Positions 1-7,599 of a DNA stretch of 64,000 nucleotides are shown one piece after another (position 1 is the stretch's first letter; each line of letters starts with the position of its first letter). Location: assembly GCF_004000945.1 (NCBI RefSeq), contig NZ_BIMF01000023.1:31745-95744 (forward strand), written 5' to 3'. A model generated the notes under the pieces. It saw only the letters and a program-made list of their open reading frames with translations, searched no databases and was not told where the DNA came from. The translations under genes were made by a program, and so were the position numbers. The DNA comes from Paenibacillus lautus NBRC 15380. Its GTDB lineage: Bacteria > Bacillota > Bacilli > Paenibacillales > Paenibacillaceae.

Positions 1-1
1 T

Positions 2-586
2 TCATTACTGATGCCTTCGCTATATGTGGCGATCACGACATTTCAGCCATCCATCATACCCACCGATCTGCTGATCACCATTGCGGCATCGCGTGAGAAT
101 ATCCCGTTCTCCGCTTTAACGGAGGCACTGATCATGGAACTGACCTTTGAAGCGCTGCGGGAAGCCGGAACCCGGATCCCGAAGCCCGTCGGGCAGACGA
201 TATCCATTATCGGCGCCATCGTCATTGGACAGGCCGCGGTGGAAGCGGGAATCGTATCCAACCCAATGGTCATCGTGGTATCGATAACCGGTATCGCTTC
301 TTACATCATTCCGCACTTTGAGCTCGGGCTTGCGTTCCGCTTGCTGCGCTTCCCCATACTCATACTCGGAGGGACGCTGGGTCTAATCGGCGTGTTTGCT
401 GCCGCCTTCCTTGTGTATGGCCATATGGCTTCCCTAAAGTCATTCAAGACGCCTTATCTGCAGCCGGTTGCTCCGCTTATATTATCGGAATGGAAGGATA
501 CCTTCCTGCGGGCGCCGTCCATGCTGATGAAGAATAGGCCTAAAACCTATGCATCATCCAACAATATAAGGAGACGAAAGCCATAA
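2..586 (+). CDS. Spore germination protein, GerA family (A subunit), C-terminal fragment
   Basis: This is the last ~195 residues of a germinant receptor A subunit; the frame is open to the left edge, so the N-terminus lies outside the window. The A subunit sits in the spore inner membrane and shares with B and C the job of sensing small-molecule germinants. Visible are the conserved GerA stretch PVGQTISIIGAIVIGQAA followed by hydrophobic spans (roughly residues 62-100 and 107-138 of the visible part) and the usual basic cytoplasmic tail. Its TAA stop overlaps the ATG of the next gene by one base (ATAATG), so A and C are translationally coupled. Family assignment is firm; the germinant is unknown. 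Confidence 0.93.
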   Translation, partial: SLLMPSLYVAITTFQPSIIPTDLLITIAASRENIPFSALTEALIMELTFEALREAGTRIPKPVGQTISIIGAIVIGQAAVEAGIVSNPMVIVVSITGIASYIIPHFELGLAFRLLRFPILILGGTLGLIGVFAAAFLVYGHMASLKSFKTPYLQPVAPLILSEWKDTFLRAPSMLMKNRPKTYASSNNIRRRKP

Positions 587-1761
587 TGCCTCTACTCAAA
601 TGGTTTAACTTGTTCAAATTGGTGCTTCCCCTGACTCTGTTAACGGGTTGCGGTTTCACGATGACCAAGGTTGAAATCAATGAGCAAACCTTTGTATTTG
701 CCATGTATGTAAATAAAGGTCAGCAAAAAGACACCGTGGAAGTTACGATCAGTGCCCCCCTTCCAAATCGGCTTACATCTGGAAGCCAAGCAGGCGCCCA
801 AGGTGGTGGTGACCCGTATGCCATGGTAACCAAGACCTCCAGTACCGTGCAGGATGCCCTGCACCTGATTCAACGGGATCTTTCCAGACGTTTTGACTTC
901 AGTCACACCAAGGTCGTAATCGTTGGCAAAAGCTTCGCGGAGGCGGGATTAGAAGAGCTTACGGACTGGCTTCAGCGAGAACCGACAACCAACCTGAATA
1001 TTTATTTAATGGTTGCACCCGGAGACGCCAAAAAAGTCGCGGAGCTGACGCCGGTCTTTGAGCAGATGCCCTCGGAGGTACTCACCCGATTTGCAGACCA
1101 GCACAACATGATCGTGACGAACCTGAAGGATTGCCTCTATGCCGAATCGGCCAATCAAGGCTATGCCTTGAACTATTTGTCAGCAGGCTTGAAGCCTATG
1201 GTGGCCGACCAAGAGAAACTGGAACCCTGGGCAGGGATTCAGGGCACGGCGCTTTTCCGTCATCATAAACTCGTTGCCACACTCCCGATGAAGGAGTCGC
1301 TTGCCGTCAGTTGGGGAGTAAACGAGGTAAAAGGTCCTATGTATACTGTTCATTGGAGTAATGGCGAGAAAGCAAGCGTGTTTGTCATCACATCAAGATC
1401 CAATAAGTCCGTACGCATGGTTTCGGGTCATCCGGTGTTCACAGTAAAGCTAAGCGGAACGGGCGATGTCATATACAAACCAAAGCAAAGGCAGTTTGAT
1501 ACCCTTCATGTGAAAGAGCTGATCGAGCGTGAGCTCAATGATCAAATCGCCGGTCATTTAAGAAAAGCTCTTCATACATCGCAGCGAGTAGGAGCAGACA
1601 TCCTGCAGCTTGGCATGCTGGTGGATTGGAACTATCCGGATCATTGGCACAAGGTTCGTGCCAACTGGCCCGATTATTACAAAAACGAAGTGGAGATCCA
1701 GGTTGTTACCGACATTAAGATTCGAAACTTCGGATCCATACTCAAAATGAATCCGAAATAA
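586..1761 (+). CDS. Ger(x)C family spore germination lipoprotein (C subunit)
   Basis: The 391-residue protein has a type II signal peptide with lipobox LTGC (Cys22) and the length of GerAC/GerKC proteins. The C subunit is a lipoprotein on the outer face of the spore inner membrane and is needed for receptor function. An AAGGAG sequence at 568-573 lies about 12 bases before the ATG. It follows the A subunit directly and is followed by a small D-type gene and the B permease, so the order is A-C-D-B, one of the known Bacillales arrangements. The call rests on the lipobox, length and context. Confidence 0.93.
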   Translation: MPLLKWFNLFKLVLPLTLLTGCGFTMTKVEINEQTFVFAMYVNKGQQKDTVEVTISAPLPNRLTSGSQAGAQGGGDPYAMVTKTSSTVQDALHLIQRDLSRRFDFSHTKVVIVGKSFAEAGLEELTDWLQREPTTNLNIYLMVAPGDAKKVAELTPVFEQMPSEVLTRFADQHNMIVTNLKDCLYAESANQGYALNYLSAGLKPMVADQEKLEPWAGIQGTALFRHHKLVATLPMKESLAVSWGVNEVKGPMYTVHWSNGEKASVFVITSRSNKSVRMVSGHPVFTVKLSGTGDVIYKPKQRQFDTLHVKELIERELNDQIAGHLRKALHTSQRVGADILQLGMLVDWNYPDHWHKVRANWPDYYKNEVEIQVVTDIKIRNFGSILKMNPK

Positions 1762-1774
1762 GGAGGTTTTGCCC

Positions 1775-1978
1775 ATGCTCGCTCTTCTGTTCCTCGTGTA
1801 CTCCTTGGTGGAATGGTATATCGCGAAGAAAAAGGCAAAAGCACCTCGTGAAAAATGGACGGTTCTCCTGCTGATCCTTGCGTTTACCGTCTGGAATTTA
1901 TTCGCCTTGTTTTCTCACGAGTGGCTGACCCCCAACCATCTGATTATGCTGCTGTTCGGTTGGCTTGATAACCTATAA
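1775..1978 (+). CDS. Small two-helix membrane protein, D-type germinant receptor subunit
   Basis: This is a 67-residue protein with two predicted membrane helices (about residues 1-14 and 30-47) separated by a basic loop (AKKKAKAPREK). Start choice: a perfect AGGAGG at 1761-1766, which begins on the last base of the gerC stop codon, is 8 bases before the ATG at 1775; an upstream in-frame TTG at 1769 is too close to that site. Small two-helix D proteins encoded inside ger operons of several Bacillus species modulate receptor activity, and the position between C and B matches. The assignment is by size, topology and context rather than by a signature motif. Confidence 0.72.
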   Translation: MLALLFLVYSLVEWYIAKKKAKAPREKWTVLLLILAFTVWNLFALFSHEWLTPNHLIMLLFGWLDNL

Positions 1979-2012
1979 CAAAAACATCTATCGGCGTACT
2001 TTCACAGAGGAC
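1975..2012 (+). repeat. Partial copy (C) of a dispersed structured repeat
   Basis: This 38-base stretch matches 45325-45362 at 32 of 38 positions, including the shared core CTATCG and the block CGTACTTTC. It overlaps the stop codon of the D-type ger gene and contains the ribosome binding site of the permease gene. Only the 5' part of the element is present. Fuller copies are at 45325-45434 and 63884-63998. Confidence 0.6.
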
Positions 2013-2020
2013 TATAATCT

Positions 2021-3163
2021 ATGACGGAAAGGATGTACGAACCCAACATGCGCAATACTCCCTGGCAGCTGTTTCGTTTCGGATTTGTCTATCTTAACGC
2101 CATACCTACTGGATTTCTGATCAGTCCCCTATTGTGGAACTCTGCTTACTTAGGATGGGCTGCGATTCTGGGCGGCTATGTGATGAGTTTAATCTTCCTG
2201 TGGTTTATGGTAAAGCTCGCGCTGTGGGATCCTCAGAAACCCTGGATCGATTTCGGCAGTAAACTTGTCAGCAAATGGATTCATATCCCGGTCGTCGCTT
2301 TGGTATTTTTCTGGTCGATCAATTACATAGGGATGGATATCGAAAGCTTCACTTTATTCTTCGACACCAATTACATGCGTGAATCTCCTCAATGGTTCGT
2401 GCTCCTGATCGTGGGTTTGGTCGTTATGATTACCGCCAGATGGGGTATGGAGACGATGATTTATATGTCCGACGGGCTGTTTCTCGTCATTGTCATTGCG
2501 ATCGTGTCCATGAATTTGTTTTTCTTCAAGGAAGCCCATTTTGATATGATGATCGCGCTGGTCAGGCATCACAATTATGAGTCGGCCGTTAAGGACGCCC
2601 TGTTCTGTCTTTCATTCTTCGCGGAATGGCTCGTCTTCCTCTTTCTTGCTCCCTATATCCAATTTGATCGAAAATCCTTTCGAAACCTCGCCGCCTCAGG
2701 GATATTGGTGACTATAGGCATATTTCTCCAATGGGCTTCAGCTTTACTAAATTTCGGCCCTTATCTAGGGCGGGAGATGCAATATCCACTCGTTGAATTG
2801 ATGCGCGCAGCCAGTGGCTTCCTCGGCAACTCCGATCCGCTTATCATTGGATTATGGAGCAGTTCGATGTTCTTCCACAGCGCCTTTCTCATCCACGTAA
2901 GTGTAAGATGTCTTGCCAAATTGCTTCACCTGAAGCAAATGGATGGGCCGCTGATCGCCATTATTGGGGGAACTGCTATCGTCATTGCATACCAGTATTC
3001 GCAAAATCCGATCCTTTTTCTCCAGGACTTTAATTCTTTCGGGATGGCGATCTTCTTTATTCTTATGGAGTTCATCCCTGTTTTCTATTGGATTGTCTCC
3101 TTGTTCCGTAAACGCAAACCCAAGCATAAACAAAAACCTAAAGCGAATCATAAATCCGCTTGA
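2021..3163 (+). CDS. GerAB-type spore germination permease (B subunit)
   Basis: The 380-residue polytopic membrane protein has about ten hydrophobic spans and a very basic C-terminal tail (RKRKPKHKQKPK). It belongs to the endospore germination permease family within the amino acid/polyamine/organocation superfamily, and B subunits carry the germinant binding pocket. The ATG at 2021 is preceded by AGAGGA at 2006-2011. The 42-base gap to the D gene is occupied by a partial copy of a dispersed repeat (1975-2012) that supplies this ribosome binding site. It is the last gene of the A-C-D-B cluster. Expression in the forespore is expected from the family, but the promoter is outside the window. Confidence 0.93.
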   Translation: MTERMYEPNMRNTPWQLFRFGFVYLNAIPTGFLISPLLWNSAYLGWAAILGGYVMSLIFLWFMVKLALWDPQKPWIDFGSKLVSKWIHIPVVALVFFWSINYIGMDIESFTLFFDTNYMRESPQWFVLLIVGLVVMITARWGMETMIYMSDGLFLVIVIAIVSMNLFFFKEAHFDMMIALVRHHNYESAVKDALFCLSFFAEWLVFLFLAPYIQFDRKSFRNLAASGILVTIGIFLQWASALLNFGPYLGREMQYPLVELMRAASGFLGNSDPLIIGLWSSSMFFHSAFLIHVSVRCLAKLLHLKQMDGPLIAIIGGTAIVIAYQYSQNPILFLQDFNSFGMAIFFILMEFIPVFYWIVSLFRKRKPKHKQKPKANHKSA

Positions 3164-3443
3164 ATCTGAAACTGTATCGATATCGAATTGAAAAAACGAA
3201 TAAGAGAGCGGCATTTGCAGCTCCCTTAGCTTCTGGAACAATCACCTTTTATACTGATATTATAGCCTTCTCCTTCGCGAGGTAAGTATGATAAACCTCT
3301 GAAGTTAATACTTTCTTATCTTGTCAAAAAATCAACATTTTATGTAAGCGCTTCCTACAAAAAGGTTCTTTTATTGTAAGCAATTGGCATATTATATAGT
3401 ACAGTAGACCAGCTGGCAAGGGTGGCAGCAGGAGGTGATAGGC

Positions 3444-3527
3444 ATGGGCGTGAATGAAGCTTTGGCTTTAATGATATCGTTCGCCACTCTGGTCGTTTCG
3501 ATCCTTGCCTTCCATAATAAGAAATAG
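3444..3527 (+). CDS. Putative holin-like toxin peptide (type I toxin-antitoxin style)
   Basis: This is a 27-residue peptide, MGVNEALALMISFATLVV followed by SILAFHNKK: a short polar start, one hydrophobic helix and a basic tail ending in KK. That pattern matches the putative holin-like toxin family (TxpA/BsrG-type and related peptides). A perfect ribosome binding site AGGAGGTGAT ends 4 bases before the ATG, and a GC-rich terminator hairpin lies at 3612-3637, so the transcript would be a short free-standing RNA. Type I toxins of this class insert in the membrane and are silenced by an antisense RNA. A convincing antisense promoter was not identified on the minus strand, so the antitoxin is unproven. 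Confidence 0.7.
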   Translation: MGVNEALALMISFATLVVSILAFHNKK

Positions 3528-3611
3528 ACCCGTCCCTTGTACAGATGAATCTATTTCTTACGTCTGGTTGCAAGCAAATATCCACCTTGCAGGTGATGAT
3601 CTGCTGTGCGA

Positions 3612-3637
3612 GGAGTCGGCGGCAACCGGCTCCTTTT
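3612..3637 (+). terminator. Rho-independent terminator of the holin-like toxin transcript
   Basis: GGAGTCGG at 3612-3619 pairs with CCGGCTCC at 3626-3633 (one G-U pair), followed by TTTT. It is oriented for the plus strand, about 85 bases after the toxin stop codon. Confidence 0.6.
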
Positions 3638-3696
3638 GTAATACACAAAAATATCCTATTCTGATTTTCGCGGAATTATGACTCGGCGGTGGTGAA

Positions 3697-4557
3697 TTAA
3701 GTATTCAGGATTGGCTTTACCTCGGCTATAATTTTCTCGATCTGTTTGGAGCTTTCCTCATACATTTTCTTGGCCTTCTTGCTCTTTGTACTGAGACTGA
3801 ACAACTCCAAATCCGCCTGACATTTCTTCAAATTCGCATAGAGCAGTTTTCGCTCCTCATTTTGCGGAACCTGAATCTGATCATCATACAAATCGACGGT
3901 CAGCTGTCCATAAGTGTCTACCTGGGCAAGATATACATCCTTGATCTTGGCGCCCTGCTTGTCCAGTTCTTCTACCAGCCATCCCTGATTGAAGCCCATA
4001 ACGCGCAGCGGTTCATCCATGACTTTACCATCCATGACCACAACCTGTGCAACTTTTTCCGGCGCTACCTGGATACCAAGATCTTTAGGGGTTAAAGGCA
4101 GATTCTCACGCGTCTGCAGCACATTAATCTCTCCGCTTGACTCCATGATGGCAAATTCCACGTCAGCGACCTGAAACACGTCTTTTTTCCGCAGCTGCTC
4201 CATTAACTCATCGGCAGACAGTCTTTCTTTCTTTAAATTGTCTTCTAATATCTTGCCATCTTTAATGAGCACGGTCGCCTTAAAATCGATAAAGTCCCTG
4301 ACATTCTTGTTCTTGATTTGCAGGAATTCAATAATTAATGAACAGGCTACCCACACGCCCAGAGCTACTAATCCCAAATACCAGTTCGCATCAAGATCCA
4401 AGGAGATATAGGCCGCCAAGCTGCCGATCGTAATCCCCGTTAAATATTCAAAAAAAGATAGCTGCGAAACCTGCCGCTTGCCCAGCAGTTTTGTCATCAG
4501 AAACAACACGACCACAGCACATAAGGTTCTAAGTACAATTTCCAACCATTGGGCCAC
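3697..4557 (-). CDS. 2Duf-like spore membrane protein (DUF421 domain plus C-terminal DUF1657-like domain)
   Basis: The 286-residue protein has an N-terminal membrane region (three hydrophobic spans within residues 1-85), a soluble DUF421 (YetF/YcaP-type) domain (about 90-225) and a C-terminal helical segment (about 237-284). That last segment is recognisably similar to the separate DUF1657 protein encoded next door; both contain the pattern QAxLExFxLST. DUF421 + DUF1657 is the architecture of 2Duf, a spore inner-membrane protein carried by the spoVA2mob element that raises wet-heat resistance of spores. The GTG start at 4557 has GAGGAGG about 7 bases upstream. No spoVA genes are adjacent. Spore function here is inferred from architecture and neighbours. 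Confidence 0.8.
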   Translation of the reverse strand: MAQWLEIVLRTLCAVVVLFLMTKLLGKRQVSQLSFFEYLTGITIGSLAAYISLDLDANWYLGLVALGVWVACSLIIEFLQIKNKNVRDFIDFKATVLIKDGKILEDNLKKERLSADELMEQLRKKDVFQVADVEFAIMESSGEINVLQTRENLPLTPKDLGIQVAPEKVAQVVVMDGKVMDEPLRVMGFNQGWLVEELDKQGAKIKDVYLAQVDTYGQLTVDLYDDQIQVPQNEERKLLYANLKKCQADLELFSLSTKSKKAKKMYEESSKQIEKIIAEVKPILNT

Positions 4558-4571
4558 AATAAAACCTCCTC

Positions 4572-4608
4572 ATTTAACTTGATAATCACTCTATAGATTA
4601 TTGTCAAA
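4572..4608 (-). promoter_or_regulatory. Candidate promoter of the 2Duf-like gene
   Basis: On the minus strand TTGACA is followed after 17 bases by TATCAA, about 20 bases before the ribosome binding site. It fits a vegetative SigA pattern better than a forespore one, which would be unusual for a spore-only protein. Confidence 0.4.
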
Positions 4609-4652
4609 TATCCCTTTAGAAATCACACCATTATTTCCCAATCTATGCTTCA

Positions 4653-4684
4653 TGCATGTTCTTCTGCAAAATGCGTACATTATT
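4653..4684 (+). promoter_or_regulatory. Candidate forespore (SigG-like) promoter of the DUF1657 gene
   Basis: GCATGT at 4654-4659 is followed 18 bases later by CATTATT at 4678-4684. This resembles the SigG pattern (GMATR, then CATWHTA), with mismatches in both boxes. It ends 26 bases before the ATG. Confidence 0.3.
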
Positions 4685-4710
4685 ACGCATGAAAGGAGTG
4701 ATAAAAACCA

Positions 4711-4917
4711 ATGACCGTAGCATCCGACGTCAAAACATGTCTCTCATCCTTAAAAAGCGCTCAAGCCAGCCTTGAGCAATTTGCACTGTCCACGCAAGAT
4801 CAAAATGCCAAGGATTTGTTCACGGCTGCAGCACAACAAACACAGCAAGTCGTGGACCAAGTGGCCCAGCGGGTTCAGCAGCTTGAACAGGAAGAGCCTC
4901 AGTATAAAGGTTTCTAA
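4711..4917 (+). CDS. DUF1657 domain small protein
   Basis: This is a 68-residue soluble, Gln/Ala-rich helical protein with no signal peptide or membrane span; it consists of a single DUF1657 domain. AAAGGAGTGAT lies upstream of the ATG with normal spacing. DUF1657 proteins accompany spoVA-type operons and 2Duf in spore formers; their biochemical role is unknown. The gene is divergent from the 2Duf-like gene and is homologous to that protein's C-terminus, so the two may interact or pair. A terminator follows at 4963-4988. Confidence 0.8.
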   Translation: MTVASDVKTCLSSLKSAQASLEQFALSTQDQNAKDLFTAAAQQTQQVVDQVAQRVQQLEQEEPQYKGF

Positions 4918-4962
4918 CCATTTGTTTTTTGTTTGCTCCATAAACATCTAAGGCCCATGCAT

Positions 4963-4988
4963 ACCTCCTATCCCTCCTGATAGGAGGT
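4963..4988 (+). terminator. Terminator after the DUF1657 gene
   Basis: ACCTCCTATC (4963-4972) and GATAGGAGGT (4979-4988) form a 10-bp perfect stem with a 6-base loop, followed by a T-rich stretch. Confidence 0.65.
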
Positions 4989-5077
4989 TGTTTATATTGT
5001 GTTATTTATTATTGAGTTATCCTCCCCATCAGGGTAAAGTGTTAATAACGGAGACTGAATATAAGGGGGTAGATTCT

Positions 5078-6040
5078 ATGAAGAATGGTAAGCGTCCTAT
5101 CGATGTCATCACGTTCGGTGAATCGATGGGATTACTATATCCGGAAGGCACACGGGGCATAGGACAAGGAGGAAGCATGGCACAATCCTTCGGTGGTGCC
5201 GAAAGCAATCTCGCCATCGGGCTCTCCAGACTTGGCTGCAGCAGCGGATGGTTCGGTCAACTCGGCAACGATCCGATCGGAACCGGTATTTTGAAAACGC
5301 TTCGAGGAGAAGGTGTCGACATTTCCGCCGCCAGACAAACGGATGTTGCACCGACCGGTCTTATGCTGCGACAGAACGTTCGCGGTCAATCCTCCGTCTA
5401 TTACTACCGCAAAGGCTCTGCTGCCAGTCAAATGACCCCGGACCATGTAGACTCCGAATACATAGCCAATGCCCGTATCCTTCATTTTACAGGCATCACC
5501 GCAGCTTTAAGCAGCAGCTGCCTGGAGACGATACGGCATGTCATTTCCGTATGCAAAGCGCATGGCGTCCTGATCAGCTTTGACCCTAACCTCAGGCTCA
5601 AGCTATGGAATATCGAAGAGGCTCGTCCTGTATTGCTGGAGCTTGCGGAAGCCTGTGATTATTTTCTTCCAGGTTATGATGAATGCAAGCTGCTGTTCGA
5701 AACAGAGGACGAGCAGGTGATCCTGGATCGTCTGCGACAGTTTCCCGCCATGTCCGTTATCAAAAGTTTCAATGGGAGCAATGTCATTGTCCACAAGAAC
5801 CACACCTATTCCCTTCCTTTTGAGCAGGTGGATCAAGTGGTGGATACCGTAGGCGCAGGCGACGGCTTCTGTGCCGGTTTCCTTGCTGGCATCGCCAAAG
5901 GCTGGACACCCGAAGAGGCCCTCTCCTTGGGCGGCTTAACCGGATCTCTGGTGATCCAAGCGCCCGGTGATTGGGAAGCACTTCCGACCTGGGAAGAGGT
6001 ACAACAGCGGCGCGGGAACGCTGCTCATATCGAACGTTAA
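5078..6040 (+). CDS. kdgK: 2-keto-3-deoxygluconate kinase, PfkB family
   Basis: This is a 320-residue ribokinase/PfkB-family kinase. It has the N-terminal substrate region ITFGESMGLLYPEG and the C-terminal signature DTVGAGDGFCAGF with catalytic Asp262. It phosphorylates 2-keto-3-deoxygluconate to KDPG in the cytoplasm; the substrate is assigned from the KDPG aldolase directly downstream. Start choice: AAGGGGGT precedes the ATG at 5078, while an in-frame ATG at 4988 would add 30 residues overlapping the upstream terminator. A sugar-acid kinase of another specificity cannot be excluded from sequence alone. Confidence 0.85.
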   Translation: MKNGKRPIDVITFGESMGLLYPEGTRGIGQGGSMAQSFGGAESNLAIGLSRLGCSSGWFGQLGNDPIGTGILKTLRGEGVDISAARQTDVAPTGLMLRQNVRGQSSVYYYRKGSAASQMTPDHVDSEYIANARILHFTGITAALSSSCLETIRHVISVCKAHGVLISFDPNLRLKLWNIEEARPVLLELAEACDYFLPGYDECKLLFETEDEQVILDRLRQFPAMSVIKSFNGSNVIVHKNHTYSLPFEQVDQVVDTVGAGDGFCAGFLAGIAKGWTPEEALSLGGLTGSLVIQAPGDWEALPTWEEVQQRRGNAAHIER

Positions 6041-6107
6041 CTCCTGTTCTTTAAACGAGTCATCTTTTCTTTCGAATCCATTCATAGACGAGAAGGAGTG
6101 TGTAAAC

Positions 6108-6776
6108 ATGAAAAAGCTAAGACTGATCGAACAAATTCATCATGCAGGCGTCGTCGCTGTCCTTCGCGGGGATTCCCCCGAAGAGGTTGTCGAGATTGCC
6201 AAACATGCGATTGAAGGCGGTATCAAGGTTATCGAAGTAACCATGACTGTACCGTTCGCTACCGAAGCCATTACGACGCTGGCCAAAATGTACTCCTCCA
6301 AAGATCCGCAAGCGGATAACTATGCCATTATCGGCGCAGGCACGGTTCTGGATGCTGAAACAGCCAGAATCACCATTCTTGCCGGTGCCGAGTTTGTGGT
6401 CTCGCCCGGCTTCGACCGCGATACCATTTTGCTCAGCAATCGTTACCGCATCCCGGTTATGCCGGGTGCCGTAACCGTTCATGATATCGTCGCCGCTCTT
6501 GAGCTTGGCGTCGATGTCATTAAGCTCTTCCCGGGGAATTTGTACTCTCCATCCGTCATTCCATCCCTGAAGGGTCCGCTCCCGCAGGCCAACATCATGC
6601 CAACCGGGGGCGTGAATCTGGATAATCTGCATGAATGGATCAAGGCCGGCGCATTTGCGGTCGGGATCGGATCGGACCTAACCAAGGACGCACTGAAGAG
6701 CGGCGACTTCAATCTGATTACAGAAAAGGCACGCGCTTATATTAACGCCTTTAAGGAAGCCCAGGCGCAAAGATAA
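6108..6776 (+). CDS. eda: KDPG/4-hydroxy-2-oxoglutarate aldolase
   Basis: This 222-residue class I aldolase splits 2-keto-3-deoxy-6-phosphogluconate into pyruvate and glyceraldehyde-3-phosphate. The Schiff-base lysine is in DVIKLFPG (Lys139), the general base glutamate in VIEVTM (Glu43), and the phosphate-binding GG near residues 168-170 (TGGVNL). AAGGAG lies before the ATG at 6108; the reading frame extends further upstream but without a ribosome site. It is co-directional with kdgK (67-base gap), together giving the last two steps of hexuronate/ketodeoxygluconate catabolism. A 24-bp terminator follows. Confidence 0.92.
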   Translation: MKKLRLIEQIHHAGVVAVLRGDSPEEVVEIAKHAIEGGIKVIEVTMTVPFATEAITTLAKMYSSKDPQADNYAIIGAGTVLDAETARITILAGAEFVVSPGFDRDTILLSNRYRIPVMPGAVTVHDIVAALELGVDVIKLFPGNLYSPSVIPSLKGPLPQANIMPTGGVNLDNLHEWIKAGAFAVGIGSDLTKDALKSGDFNLITEKARAYINAFKEAQAQR

Positions 6777-6821
6777 AAAATATGTACTGTTATGATATAT
6801 GATTTTCTCTAAATATTTTTT

Positions 6822-6875
6822 AATAAACAGACAAGCCTATCAAGAGTCAATTCTTGATAGGCTTGTCTGTTTATT
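6822..6875. terminator. Bidirectional terminator between convergent genes
   Basis: A perfect 24-bp inverted repeat (6822-6845 and 6852-6875, loop GTCAAT) has A/T-rich flanks on both sides. It serves the aldolase gene on the plus strand and yitT on the minus strand, and overlaps the yitT stop codon. Confidence 0.85.
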
Positions 6876-7491
6876 TAATCCTTCTTTTTTTGAACCAACG
6901 CTTTTGAGTGAACATTCCCGTCGTAAACCCGCCTGCTACGATCGTCAGAACAGAATACATGAAGGTGCTTCCCGATAGCAGGATGCCTCCGAACCCGATG
7001 ATAAACGCATCCATCAGCAAAATAATGACGCCTACATTTAATGGCAAATATTTAGCCAGGAAATGCGCCAACAGGTCCGTTCCGCCCGTGCTTGCATTGT
7101 TTCTTAGCATAAATCCAAGTCCGGCTCCGATCAATGCCCCGCCCAGGGGCGCGCTAAGGATGACATTCGGGGAAAAAAATCGCAAAAAAACCTGCTGCAG
7201 CGGTGAAAGCAAATCGATGATAAATGAAGATATCAGCATGCCTGACAGACTATTGTAAAAGATTTCGCGATTTAATATCCAGGCTGCGATAAACATGGGA
7301 ATGCTGCACAAAATGATGACGAATCCGATATGTAGATCAAATACATAGTTAGCAATCAGAGCAATGCCGATAACTCCACCATCCAAAACTTTATGCGGGA
7401 CAAGAAAAAAATTGGTCCCCATCGCGATCAGAAAACTGCCGATCACGATAATGACATGTTTTCGAAATGACACCATTTCCCACATCTCCAT
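6871..7491 (-). CDS. YitT family membrane protein
   Basis: The 206-residue protein has five to six hydrophobic spans and the YitT (DUF161) motifs PHKVLDGGVIGIAL and NNASTGGTDLLA. It lacks the C-terminal cytoplasmic DUF2179 domain found in longer members (about 280 residues) and ends in a basic tail, WFKKRRIK. The transported or sensed substrate of this family is unknown. The start is uncertain: ATG codons at codons 1, 3 and 6 are all possible, and no strong ribosome site distinguishes them. Confidence 0.8.
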   Translation of the reverse strand: MEMWEMVSFRKHVIIVIGSFLIAMGTNFFLVPHKVLDGGVIGIALIANYVFDLHIGFVIILCSIPMFIAAWILNREIFYNSLSGMLISSFIIDLLSPLQQVFLRFFSPNVILSAPLGGALIGAGLGFMLRNNASTGGTDLLAHFLAKYLPLNVGVIILLMDAFIIGFGGILLSGSTFMYSVLTIVAGGFTTGMFTQKRWFKKRRIK

Positions 7492-7599
7492 TTATAAGGG
7501 CATGTCTCATTTATATGCTTGTCATTTCGAAAAATTGCGGACTTGCTGTCCCGCATTTAAAAAAAATCCCACCGTGATCGATTTGGATGCCTTGCGCTT

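Noticed and set aside
3343..3356. Catabolite-response element before the holin-like toxin
   Set aside because: TGTAAGCGCTTCCT fails at two conserved right-half positions and has no clear promoter context.
6822..6875. 24-bp inverted repeat as a mobile-element end
   Set aside because: Short loop, convergent genes and flanking A/T runs fit a bidirectional terminator.
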